Assembly: GCA_032191485.1 (NCBI GenBank)
Contig: JAVDOI010000008.1
Span: 18,830,674 to 18,894,673, forward strand
Reading direction: 5' to 3'
DNA length: 64,000 nucleotides
Source of the DNA: Leptoclinus maculatus
Taxonomy: Eukaryota; Chordata; Actinopteri; Perciformes; Stichaeidae
A program made the position numbers and the translations under genes. Each line of letters opens with the position of its first letter. Position 1 is the stretch's first letter. Below the pieces are notes generated by a model. It was given only the letters and a program-made list of their open reading frames with translations. It had not been told where the DNA came from and did no database searches. This document shows, piece after piece, positions 15,901 through 28,427 of this stretch.

Positions 15901-18900
15901 TGGGTCTGATTCAAGGTTGCTGAAACGCAAGCAGGCTATGATTACACTCCACTAAATGACATAATGCCACGCTGAGGTACCAGTTACACCAGTTTCGCTC
16001 AGTATTAAAGTATATCCGGCCCTTTTAACAAATCCATCCCGTTATTCTGTGGAAGGCGGTGGTACAAAAAAAACATTTACTGGCCAGAGATCCAGAGGTT
16101 ATAAATGAGACACTGAGCAGGGCTGAAGTGGGCGAGAGGGTGAGACATCAGAATAATAGCCTCGGCGGTGGGCAGCTGCTCCAATGAAATGGCTCTATGA
16201 ACCTTATTTATTTGCCGGTCTCTGCCTTCCAGCCCTGTTACGTTTGGAGTGCTGAACATTTTTGAAAACGAGGAGCAAGTGGAGAAGTGATGCCATCAGC
16301 AGAACGCCGTCAAATTTTCACGAGAAAAGAATATCGCTGCGTTGATGAACACTTTTCCTCGAGTACCAACTATTCGCTCCCACTGTGAATCATGGCTCTA
16401 TTTCCTTCTCTGCAGTAGTTCATTTAAATGATTGTCGATTTATGCAGCCATTATTCTCCATGCAATTAATCTTGGATTACACCGGCGTGGGTCGGGATGG
16501 CGTTTTTAGCAGTAACGGCCCCATAACTAAGAGGGAGAGCGGCTACATTCTCTGCTCATTTAGACATTACTCCACTATGTCTTTATAGCAAATAGTTGTT
16601 TGCTGCTTTGTTAATTCTATACCTTTAATGCTAGCTGTATGTCAACCAGGTCGGACCATGATGTGCATACATATGAGGAGTATATCATCACCAATTTCAC
16701 ATACAAACCATATCAACCTCAGTCTGCCGATACTAATTGTCTGATCCCACTGGGCGTTCATCAACACAATCCAAGCCAACTAAGGCAAAAATGTTTTCTT
16801 GAAATTGTTGTTTTTTAATATATATTCGCTGAGACCAGCACTCCAACAAGACCTTGTTAAGAAGAACGTAGGCTTGACTTCACCGAGTCTCGCATCAGCA
16901 CACAATCGTTACATTAGGATGAGCTATTGAGCCCCTGTATGCCGGAGCGAAAACAAAGGAAACAACATGTTTCCTGTTCATCAGCTCTGCTTCCGTTCTG
17001 CAAGGCATGCTCATTGACAACTTAATGGATGCACGGGATCAGAGGTGGCTGCTTTGATGCTGGCAATATTACTGTCACGCCAAACAGCCCTGAAAGAGGT
17101 ACTACACCGTTAAAATCTTAATGGTAGGGGTGAGAATTATTGAAGCGCATGATCAGCAGAGATAATTATGTTTCCATTCTGACATAATTATTTCAGACGT
17201 AGGAGCTCTTTTCTCAAAGAAATGTATATAATCACTTCTCATAACACTGGTATTTAATATTCCAGAATTCTCAACACACATTGGGCTTTTAAAGGACCAA
17301 ACAGAAAGCCAAAGTGAAACTGGAGCCACACATTTTTGTTGTAATGTAAATCACAAAAAATTCAGCCATGAGCTAACTCACCAGTATGCCATGTGGTTCA
17401 CTCAGTATGTCTAAATAAGTAATCTAATGTACTTGTTTATTCAATACTTCCGTTATTTAGCGGCCTTTAACAAACACCATTTCCCATAAGTCCACATCCC
17501 TCATGACATAATTGTGACCATGTTGACAACCTCTTCAGACATGTTTGTAATGAAAAGGGCACTCAGCAACAAGTGTCCTAACTAGCTAGATTATCACTAA
17601 TTGATACATTTTTCTTTGGAAAGCTATCATTGGTTCTTGAGCTAGTTTAGCACATGGTATGATTACCAAACAACCAGTTAGAGACACAGTGCATTGATAT
17701 ATTCACAGGTTACATTTTACTGTGAGTCTGATTCTCAGTGTCGATAAATATCTGATGCTGATGGTGTCACTTCAACATGCTTCTCATTTGCAGACTAGAA
17801 ACAGATGCTCCTCGGCATTTGAAGAAAACAATTGAATGGCGCCATTTTATAACTATTATGTAGCAGAAGCATTGGTTTATGGCCTCACAAAAGATTTAAA
17901 TGCCAAAAAGATAAAAATGCTGATTTATACTGGGCTGAATCACTATAACTTACACAGTAGACAATTACAGGGAGGTCAAGGCCATGGACGAATTGCCGGT
18001 GTTCTCTCTCAAAGAGCACCAGTGTCAGTTACTACCTGCTAATTGGCTGAAAAGAAGAGACCTCATGGGATTATGGGGTTGACCATTTGTCTGACACCCT
18101 GCAATTGCTTCCCTTTGAGTCTGACGATCATGTGGGACATTTCTTTCTGCAATTTATTGCTTTTTTTTTGTTTCTCACTTCTTCTTTCTCACTTTTTTCC
18201 TCTACATTTAGCCTATTTAAACATCCACTTTCTTGATTTGGACATGAGGTCAAATTTTACAGAATAACTAAACAGGGTTTAGGTTGTTGCCTGAAAATGA
18301 AAAACGTTTTTGTTAGCTGTGAAACCACGTAATCAAATTGCATCCTCTCATTGGTGTGACCACACGTAGGTGGGAGGGGCAAGCATCAAACAGGAAGTTG
18401 ACCCTGCAATGCATGAGGTGAGCAAACTGACATAAGTGTCTTAACTGGTTTCCATCAAAAGGTAATACAATTGTCACAGCTAAGATGTTGAACAAACCAT
18501 TTATGGGAACATGAACATGGTGCACCACTGCAACAAAATCAGTAAACATTTCATTATAATGGTTCTATTTTGGGAATTAGGTTGCTTTTTTTGTCCCATT
18601 TGATTGTGGGTGATTGCGGCAGTGCTTAGAGGCTTTGACAATGAGTGAAATGATTGACCTTGCAATAGAGATCCGTTTTGTATGCTCTTCATGTGTCAGG
18701 ATCCCTTATCAAACACAAAAGTGCTGGTGGTTCAACTAGCAACAAACACCAGGTTTACCTTAATACACTAACCAGGGCAAACAGTAATCATGATTAATCT
18801 ATTGCAGTAGTAGAATGGCACCAGTGAGACAGTTTGGACTTGGACTAAATGTGTTCAATTCAATTTGGAGAGTGGGATAGAGGTGGTTGTTTTGACAGTA

Positions 18901-20290
18901 ACGAAAGGCAGTTATATTAGTTTTGATCAAGTTAAGACTCCATCAGTGACTCAAAACACTGCAAAAAATACATAAAACAAGTCACAAGTATAACATTAGA
19001 ACAAGTATAAATGTCATTTCTGACTAACTCTGTATATTTTAGCATTTTTGATATCTGCTTAGTGTGTTTGAATGTCTTCAAGGCTCAGCAGAAAACAAAT
19101 CCATCTCGTAAAGTTGCAAAGTCTAAGTTTTAACAACTTCCAAACAGAACCACGCTGTATGAATCATAATGAGTACCGCTAAACTATTGTTGAACCATTT
19201 TGCTGTACGTTGAAGTAGAGGACAAAAGCTTTTAGTATAATTCATAATAAACTAAAATAAAGACGAGAGATTAGTCTCACGTGAGTGTCTCTGTGCAGTA
19301 ACAGTCAAGCTCCTGTGTGATTTGTTTGTCATTAAAAGGCACATTAATCCTGCATGATCATCAATCAAGGCAATCTGCAGAAACAGCTCTAAGACAAAAG
19401 CTGTACGTAACACAGACGGTGCTCCAAGTGAGGCATGAAGAAACCCGACTGAAGAGGGGAAAATAAAAACCATGCAGGCTAATGTTTCCATCACCTCAAC
19501 CAATCAAATTGGGAACAGAAAGAGAAAGGCCATGGCATGAAAGAAGCCGTGTAATCACAGCTTGTTTCTCAGGCGCCCCAGGAAATCTCTCACAGGAGTG
19601 CAGCCTTTCTGAAACATGTCAGTGGTCGATAAAGCTGGAGGGGAGGAAGCTGAAACCAATTTTTTGTCAGACGAGCCAGTCAGCTAGAGGTAGGCTTTGT
19701 TGAGAGGATTACTGCAAGAGTATCATTTATGCAGCACGGTTACACGAATCTGTGAAATTAGCACTGAAATACAGGTAATATTGCGGTTTCCAACCATAAA
19801 CTGGACTACGAGACAGTAGCGCAAATTACAAGCTGAGCAATGTGTTTAATATACAGTGCTACTTTAAGGGAGAATTCCACTGTCATTTCATAAGTTGCTC
19901 ATCTTTTATATTCTCCTTTTTACTTTAATCGGTTGTGCCAAAGCTCATTCCTCATTCACTCATATTCAATCCGACGTTCTTAGAAAACAAATGTGAGACT
20001 GATTATGAGTCGGTCACTCTATCAGTGTAAAGAGAGAAAGAGATGTTTACATGATAATGAATGGGAACTGAATGGAATAAACTAACAAGTACCTTATCAA
20101 TAGGGGAATGCAGACAGTGAGTCAAAAATCGTGACACATTGGCACACGAACACAGAAAATCACTCACAGTTTGGGCAACTAACACAACTGTGTTTTAACT
20201 AAGTTTTTATGAAATGTCTTCAGTGGCAGGAAGGTAGATTCTATTTCATGATATTCTGCACATTTAACAAAACTAACTAACTGCAGTCAT
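12930..20290. other. Gene-free region
   Basis: Mostly unique-looking AT-rich sequence. Short patches such as 16085-16260 and 17100-17220 are free of simple repeats and could be conserved non-coding DNA. The longest open frames (for example 14097-14501) have no recognisable domains. No RNA gene was identified. Confidence 0.55.
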
Positions 20291-20460
20291 CAATGCTAAC
20301 GTCAGCATGCAAACATGCTCACAATGACAATGCTGTGCTATTGTTTAGCAGGTACAACGTTTCCCATGTTCACCATCTTAGCTTTATCTATTAGAACTCT
20401 AATGCTAAAACATAAAGTGCAACTGAGAATTCAGATCATTCTGGACCAAAGTGCCGTGCT
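20291..20460 (+). repeat. Dispersed GCTAAC/CATGCTAA repeat, copy 1
   Basis: AATGCTAACGTCAGCATGC and the following CTCACAATGACAATGCT match, in opposite orientation, the sequence at 42310-42500. This repeat type, rich in GTTAGCATG motifs, is common in fish genomes. It has no coding content. Confidence 0.6.
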
Positions 20461-22560
20461 GACCAATCGACAGACAACCCTAGCCATCCAGAGCAACGCC
20501 ATAATAAAAACAGTTGGTGTGCAAATGAGTAATTAATCACACTGAGAGTCATCCTCACCAGCAACACATTGCATTTTACAAATTAGACATGTAGCAATTT
20601 TATCCAGACCAATTTCAAATAAGTGCAACAGTGAAATAAGTGGGTGTTCAACTATCAGCAGGGTAATTATCCACGACCGAGTACTATAAAAACAGTGAGA
20701 TTAATCAAGACGCTTATAAAAGCAGCAGCAGCAGACACCTGCGGGTTGCACTGTTTTGTAACTGTTTTCTCTCTCGGTGAGGAGCTGCAGGACAAGGAGG
20801 GCCTCTGTGTTTCCTCAGCTGGTGCTCTAGATTCTGTTCCTCACATGTGAAAAGTGTCACATGGATGTGTATTGAGCTGCAGGTCATTTAGCTCCTATCT
20901 GCGAGGATGCTCTCAGGTTGTGCCGTTCAAACACCACATACCCGCTCTTTATGACCGTAATGATTTGTGGCTTTTTGCTTGTGACTGTTTGTGTTAGCCG
21001 CGTGTTGACGGTCAGTGATTTGGATGGAAAGTTTCCAATCCTCTTGTAGGTATGAAACAAAGTGAAGCAGTGGATAATAGCACGATACAAACTTCACTAG
21101 CGATCAGCGTCATTCAGCAATAGTGCAGGCATTATTATGAATGAGATAGTAGCATAATTACACAGGGATGGAAGCACAATCGAGACATTATCACGCAATT
21201 TAAATATTAGCATATTTGCTGAATAGGTGTATTGCTTCCAAGCCAAAACGTTGATAAGAAACACACAAATGAAGCAGCTCTATCAGAGGCTGAGCTGTGT
21301 ACATTCCCTATCTACTTGATGGGAGCAGTGTCAGGTGTGTGTGCACAGCGCGGCACATTTCATTTCCAGCTCACATGCTCGTCATATTGCTGACGGGGGT
21401 TGAGCGGCTAAGAGCCTCGCTGACCTTGGCCCCTACTTTCACCTTTTGACAGATGAAAAAATGTTGCTGAGCAACAGCTAGCTGTCCCTGCCAGACAGAA
21501 AATTAGTTTCACCCGCTGCCTGTTCCAGGAATATAAATGACCATTTGTTGAACTTTTTAATTATATCTTCGAGACTATATTCATGACAGTATATTTCAAT
21601 ATGGCTAATATTGGTGACTAAACAATGAGGGGTTTGTCCAGTCTCATGACTTTATTCGAAAGGTTAATCGATCTCGTTTTCAAAGCAGTTTCCTGTATTA
21701 AGGAGCTAACAGTGAATGACAGATGGCCCTCGGGCGTTTCACAGAAGATCAAGCCAAATTTCCACTCATGATGTCCATCTCAAGCTCGTTCTCTCTTCAT
21801 TGTCATTCATCGGTGTACATAGTTTGCATATCAGGAGCATGGCTGGAGCAGGAACTGTTGTATTAAAGTACTCCTGGTAACACATTTTCCAAGGGACTGT
21901 ATGACAATGAGAAAAGGGGGGTGGGTTAGCTATTTTTGCTTTTCGTTGTTTATGTTGATTTATTTTTATTACATTCTTCCCTTGTGAGATTTATGGTTGA
22001 ATGTTAAATTAGAAAGCTAAATCTCAACAAATCCATCTGAATACATTTTGCTAAATAAAAAAAAAAAATACGGAGTTGCTTGATGTTTTTGTGTAGCCTA
22101 CCATCTTCTTATGTTTGCCATAAATATATTGTCTTGAGCCCCTTAACTTTTTCTAAGTAAAGATGCCCCTCATACTGCCCGAGTTCGCCACAGACCAGCA
22201 GGCTTCCCAAAGTAGCATTGATCTGATAAAAAAAAAGCAGGGTAGCAGTGGAGAGCCTCTTTCATTTAGTCGACCAATAATAGATGAGTATTACCGTGGT
22301 CAGATCTCTACACAGTCTCCCTCAAGGCCAAATACCAGGTTCAATAAACCATTGTGCTTGCTGACACAACATTGACCAAGGGCTCAGACAAAAATGTTGC
22401 TTTAACAAATTTCAGCCTGAACCAATGTTGTTTGGCTCATGGTGGTTCATGGTGTTGTTTTTGTTTGTTGGTTAGTTAGGGGTCATTTTGTGGTTCCAGC
22501 TGGGTGAAACCATATCACTTTGCAGCAAGATGGCATTTCCAAAGTCAATGCGAATTTGTG
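20461..22560. other. Gene-free region
   Basis: No repeat ends or coding signal recognised. The stretch 21100-21250 is ATTA-rich and unique-looking. Confidence 0.5.
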
Positions 22561-22632
22561 TTAAATAACCATGATCTCAATATTGACCAAAAATAATCAT
22601 GATTATGATTTTTGCCATAATCATGCAGCCCT
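22561..22632 (-). repeat. Terminal fragment of a DNA transposon
   Basis: It ends TTTGCCATAATCATGCAGCC followed by CTA. This is the reverse of a TAGGGCTGCAYGATTATGG terminus frequent in teleost genomes. The partner end is absent. Confidence 0.45.
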
Positions 22633-23383
22633 ACTCGTGTTACCTTTTCAGTTTTGCAAAATGCATGTGCCTGTTGTGACCTTTCTGTCCTCTCGAGTTC
22701 ACCTCCATCGGTGATAAATGGGAACGATTTGTTGTTTTACAGTAGCTACTTTCACAAAGCTATAACATCATAGAAACTCTTACATGTGTACAAGAACACA
22801 GCTAACAGTAATCTGTCAAAATGACTTTTCCGGACAAAAACAAGACATGTTGTCTCAATAATCTGGTCCGGCCTGCAGGTTAGTTAATTCTTCATGAAAA
22901 AGGTCAGAGAGTGGAGCCGGCCTCAGGCCTCGACATGCTGAATCCCCTTCCGACACAGACTAAGCCTGACAGAAATACCTTCCGTACCATATACGCTGAA
23001 TTGACAGATAATTGCAAGGATGCGTGAGAGTCAGGCGGGTGGCATCTCATCGGCAGTAAAACAAATGGCATTGGCAAACTTGTCTGTCTGGATTGCTTGA
23101 AAATAATTCATTGGCTGTTTGACCTCAAAGAACTGTTGTACTGTAGTGCAGTTTGTCACTGTATGTGAAGTATGTATGATTTGATGAGCCTGATCTAGTT
23201 GTGTGTTATCATAGTAGTTCTCCCTGCAGAGAGACTAAGCAGCAGATAAATAAAAGTTAATGTAAAGAAAACACACTTTAAGCCTTGAGTAAGACCAAAC
23301 TTATTAAACACTAACATGAGAGATTGACCTTCACTGTGGTGGGATTCCGGGCCAAAAAGTACTTTTCCAACATTACCTTTGAC

Positions 23384-24486
23384 CAGTGGCGGGCCGTGCA
23401 TTTTATACCCAGGCCTTCACTGCTGTCATGCAGCTGAAATACCACCGTATAACCACATGATAGCGCCACAGCTATTATTCGTTTCTAAGGCTGTAATTAT
23501 GTACTACTCATATTAAACCGTTCGATACGAGGCTTACAATACGTTTGAATAACGCTAGAGCATTTGGAAAATGCAGAAGCTTAAATTCAGGAAAATATAA
23601 TGTTTTCTATGCTCATGTAGGACAGTGGTTCTCAGCTGGTCTGGCTGTGGGACCCACCATCATCCCTTAATGACAAGCCACGACTGATCTGTCTCTTCAG
23701 GAGACGTTTTATGATTTTACTTTCACAACCCAAACGTTAAACGTACTGCTCTGCAATCTCTTTCCTCGTCTCAGCCCCCTGTGTCATGGTGTGTGGAAGA
23801 CTCAGGAAACTTGTCAGGCCGGCCATATTTGATTGGCTGAGCTGCAAGCCTCTGCTGTTAAGTTTCGTTTCACGATAGTCTTCAGTCGTTGAGTGTTCAA
23901 AAACAAAGCTAGGTCAAAAAATAAATAAACTACACCAAGCAAAACCCTACAAATGTTATAATGTCTTCCATATCTTTCAATTTGAACTCTTACTACTCCA
24001 ACTAAGCTCTGCTGGCAAGTTTCACTTTAGTCACGTGCTCGCCCACTGACCAATCACAGCACACCCTGCACTTCGCGGCAAAGCATCACCTGGACGTGTA
24101 ACGATGACGGCGGAGTAGGCCGGCTGGTCTGGGGGTAGCGGCTGCTAACACTCAACAATATGCCCAACATGTCAAACTAAAGATCTGATTGGTTGAACAC
24201 GTCCCCATTAATTTTAAACGGCACATAGAAGCACTTTTGAGTCTGCAGGCCTCGGGCCTCTCTTCTACTGAGAGACACAGAGGTGAAATCTGATTGGATA
24301 AAAGCTCTACTTAAAACAAGCTGCACTGGAAGCAGAGCAACTGATGAAGACAGTAGCTGTGCAATGAGAAAATAAGATAATGGGAAAAATAATTTTATAA
24401 ATTATAATAATTAAAAACATTTTTTTTTTTGTGATTCTGTTTAGGCCAGCAGAGAAGGCCTTGCAGGCCCTGACGGCCCGCCACTG
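23384..24486 (+). mobile_element. hAT-type non-autonomous element, copy 1
   Basis: The 1,103-bp element is bounded by CAGTGGCGGGCCGT (14-bp terminal inverted repeat) and flanked by a perfect 8-bp target duplication CCTTTGAC (23376-23383 and 24487-24494). The 8-bp duplication and CAG-starting ends place it in the hAT superfamily. There is no transposase. Compared with the other copies, the interior at about 23620-23880 is replaced by sequence starting CAGTGGTTCTCAGCTGG, possibly one end of another hAT element. Confidence 0.85.
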
Positions 24487-24880
24487 CCTTTGACTGAATA
24501 TAAATGGATTTTTGCGTTGACTTAGATCGATTACCTTAAGAGTTGGAGCACTGTAAGGCTGTAGAGGGATTCCCTGCTTCCACGGACAATATATTGTCTT
24601 ATTAGACTGCAGTGGTCTGGAAGTGAAATTAAATGGTGGTTGATTTGTGACCCCTGTTACAGATAACCAACCTCAGTTGGCCAGGAGCTTCTGTAATTGC
24701 CATGGATAGCAATTTCAGCTGAGCGGAGAACTGGCCTGTCTAACTGGCTGTGCTCATACATTACAAAGATTATTTGTGTTATTGCATTTATTGTTAATAC
24801 ATACTGTATAATGTCTGGCCCAGCAACAATAACTATAATACCTATTTGAGAAACCTTTTTTTAAGAAGTGACTTAAACCT

Positions 24881-25388
24881 GCATTCTTTCAAATGGCCAT
24901 CAGGGGGCGACTCTGCAAAAATAAGTCTGATTGTATAGAAGTCTATGAGAAAATGGCCCTACTTTATTTATTATCTCATCAATTCATGATCTCAATCGTT
25001 AGTTTTAAGTCTTCTTCATGATGTTAATATAGTAAGTTATGATCCCATTTAGATAAAAATAGACGATACAAAGTAAAGGTTGTGCTTTAGGGCATGGCTA
25101 ACTTTTGATTGACATGTCGCTACCACAACCTTTTCTAGTGTGGGAGTTGTCAGTGTTGTTGTCTTAGAACTCTAACCCTTTCACAGTGTGTTTTAAGGTC
25201 ATGAAAGTTGAAACATTCTTGTTAGCGTTCAGCTTTACTTAGCTCCACCCATTAATGTCACTCCTGTTTGCAAAAAGCTAAGATGGCAACAGTCAAAATG
25301 CCGAACTCAAGGCTTCAAAATGTCAGTCCACAAAACAAAGGGTGACGTCACAGTGGATAGGTCCACTTGTCATACACAGTTTATACTT
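24881..25388 (+). repeat. Dispersed teleost repeat (ATCAGGGGGCGACTC type)
   Basis: It contains CATCAGGGGGCGACTCTGC, then GTATAGAAGTCTATGAGAAA and, towards the end, GGTGACGTCACAGTGGATAG. I recognise this order from a very common fish dispersed repeat. It has no coding capacity. Confidence 0.55.
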
Positions 25389-26670
25389 AGGCAGCTTTGT
25401 CATGTATGTGTATACTAGACAGTAAGGGCTTTGTTCACCAAATATCTATTTGATGATCAAATGGAGGATGATTAATACAACTTTGAAAAGAGCAGCCTTA
25501 TCAGTGGTAAGGTCTATCTAATTATTTTGTAATCAGCAGACATAACATCTAACACAATTACATCCATTATACTGGGACTCATGAACGATGCTTTACTGAT
25601 AATTTGCTTAATAATGTCATAACTTGTTATGCACAATTTCTTCTTGATATTAAAATAATTAAATTGGAATTTATTTATTCAGGGTGGGCCGAATACAGAG
25701 CATGTTTTGCATTGGCTTATTAAAATGACTGAATATGGCCCTGCCATTTAATTTTGTGTAAATTACCTTTTTTTTCAATTACATGGAAGTAACAATTAGG
25801 AGCATGAAGAAAGGTCATATGAATATGAGACTCTGGACGTGATTTTCTAAGAGTTGGTGCAAGCAACCTTTGTGTTCTTTTTTTTTTTATTTTGCAAATT
25901 CAAAAGGTAATTTATTTAATGATACTCATCTCCAAGGCAACGCCTGGGGATAACAGTTAGTTCACTACCACTGAGTATGTTATTGTTAAAAATAGATACA
26001 TGGAAGGCTTAGCTGAGACCCAACCAAGACAATATTCTGAAACACATAGTAGTCAGCAACAAGTACGATAACTTCACACAAGAGCAGGACTGCCTCAGGG
26101 GCCGCTTGCACGCTTCAATGGTGTCGCTCTTACTCTTGAGCGTGCATCATTTCATGCCCTCATGTTGTCTTCGTCCTCAGTTTGTGATTTACCATATGAG
26201 ATTATACGTTAATGCTCTTATCTCGCTGCGAGACATTGACAGTTTGAGGGAAAAGTTCTCTTTTTGATAAATGAAGCACCCACACATTTTTTACTGAACT
26301 TCGTTCAAAATGATTAAGACCTTGTCAGACTGGCAAAACACAATCCTTTCAATTTAAGGATTCAGCCACTGCATCGCTGCTTCTCTCCCCGTTCCAGCTT
26401 CCCACAGGAGTTGCCTGTCAACTGGGCTGCACTGGCTGTTTTTCAGCATCAGGAGGGAGCACTGCGAGGCAACACCACCTAATTGGCTTTTGTGACAATA
26501 AAGTTACTTGTAATCAGAGCTTGCAGAAGAGTTTTTAAAACCGCAGAGCCAAACTGAAGATAAACACGCGTAAGGGGGTGAGGGGCAGGGTATTCAGAGG
26601 CGCCATACATTCCTGCCAGAGGGCTCCACCCACTCCCAGAGGAGAGCATTGGGATCAGGTGTGGGAAGAG
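25389..26670. other. Gene-free region
   Basis: AT-rich with short homopolymers. No recognisable gene. Confidence 0.5.
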
Positions 26671-26998
26671 TGACACCTGGAGCTGATCTCCTCATCAGGG
26701 AGGTAAAGGAAGGACAATTAGAGAAGCTGATCTTGTGACACGCTGAGAGAGGAGGGGAGTCTCTTCTCCTCAGGATCTCCAGGGTGTTGGATATAGTTGG
26801 AACCGGTAAGTCGGTTAGCGGCCAGGCAGAGACAGTTTAGATTTTTCTAGTTTTATGATACAGCTCTTGGCTGAGCTAGATTTTGTGTTTTGTTTGTGGG
26901 ACTTGTTTAATTAAAGACACTGGTAACAGCTGCTCTGACTCTGTCTTCGATGGCTGTGCTGCCACTATTTTCCTTGTCCTCCGTGCAATCCTGTTACA
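26671..26998 (+). mobile_element. Possible solo LTR of a retrotransposon
   Basis: The segment starts TGACACCTGG, has ATTAAAG near 26910 as a possible polyadenylation signal, and ends CCTGTTACA. The TG...CA limits and composition resemble fish Gypsy-type LTRs. No target duplication is visible, and no gag or pol sequence lies beside it, so the call is tentative. Confidence 0.25.
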
Positions 26999-27263
26999 CG
27001 GTTAAGTCTTGGTCTGCAACAGAAACTCCAATTTCCCCTCTGCGGCTTTCTTTAACTAGCCCGCTTTCATCAATTAGTGTGTGACTGACATGACCTAAGT
27101 CGTTTTGCTTGCAAAGAGACCGCCTGTCAGTACACCATGTCACCTAGTCTGTACTCACTGCGATGTAAACACATCTGTGTGAATATGCAACACTCTGAAC
27201 AAGTGATGGGCTATAAATTGTGAGAGAGACGACTTGAGCCAAACAATCACAGGTCTTAGACCT

Positions 27264-28427
27264 GGGCCCCGTTCCTCGTACGTGGTTCAACTAAGTCGAT
27301 CAAATGTTCTATTAGCCAGCTTAAATTAACCCGATGATTGAAGTCAGGCTATCTCGGTTTCTCAAAGGCTGACAAGTTAAATGCGTAAGTGTTGGAAAAA
27401 GGTATAGGCTAATTTTAAGTGCCTCATCACCCCAATCAATCAGATTATATTTCTTTAAATGTGCGGCAGTAGGCTTAATGGAATGCATCATCGAATGAGC
27501 GAAAATAATTATCTCAAATAAGTAGATAAAACAAGCCCAAAGAGTATCTAATTGATACGAATTAATAGATACTTATGAGGATATATGTACTGTATGTGCT
27601 TATGTATCATACTATACATGTGTATATACATGTATGTGTAGATTACCATATAGAACTAGGAGTTTGAATATGTGTGTGTGAATCTGTGTATGGGCGGATC
27701 AGTATGTATATTATTCATAATCAGAAATTCAATCAATTGAAGCAGTGAAAAGAAATTGTGTGATTCTCTCTATTCTTATCATGAGTACAATAATGATATG
27801 CTATGGTGTACGAATAACACTGTCATATAATTATGAGTGCTTTCAACCCCCATGTAGTTTAACCAGCCATCAAGAGGACATGGGAGCAAGTAAAAACTAA
27901 GCATAAAGACATTATTCAGAATGGTGAGTCAATACAATATGTGCCATGGTAATGTAATGAACACATCCATACGTTTCTTAAGCGCCAAATAAACTTTACG
28001 AACAGCACGGCATGCAGCGGCTTTCCCGATGTCCGTGTGGTGTTCACAATGTATGGCTCGAGAAGGTCTTGTAAATAAATGATTCCTTGTCGGCAGAATC
28101 GATAGCGCTTGTATAGGAAGTCATAACGTGATAACGGATCTTGGCGATGTCGAAGAACTCTCTCCCTATAAAACGCTAATCTAACTAATATCGCTCCTTC
28201 ATCAATGGGATCTCTGAGGAAGGGAGCTGCCATTTTTTTCCGGGGGAGTGTCAAGCTTATCCAGCTAACTTAAGTTAGCCTGCGCTGGAGCAGGTTCAAG
28301 CTTATGGATGTGTTGCTATGGTGATTTTGCCAAACTTGCTTCGTGGAACCGAAAAGCCTGATTTATGTAATCTCATCCTGAAAATGATCCGGCTAACTTA
28401 GTTAGCCACGTACGAGGAACGGGGCCC
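27264..28427 (-). mobile_element. PIF/Harbinger DNA transposon, internally deleted
   Basis: The 1,164-bp element is bounded by GGGCCCCGTTCCTCGTACGT inverted repeats (27264 and 28427), with further subterminal similarity (GTTAGCC/GGCTAAC). A HARBI1-like transposase remnant on the - strand confirms the family. The 3-bp target duplication expected of this family is not clear at either candidate boundary. Confidence 0.8.
27929..28233 (-). pseudogene. HARBI1-like Harbinger transposase remnant
   Basis: Starting at the ATG at 28233 the frame reads MAAPFLRDPIDEGAILVRLA, then YRERVLRHRQDPLSRYDFLY and YKRYRF, closely resembling the N-terminus of vertebrate HARBI1-type Harbinger transposases. After LLEPYIVNTTRT the frame breaks. 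In a shifted frame, homology resumes with DIGKAAACRAVRKVYLALKK and ends at a stop at 27929-27931. The segment between these two blocks in intact relatives (roughly 25-35 residues) is missing, as is everything downstream, including the DDE catalytic core. It cannot encode an active transposase. Confidence 0.8.
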
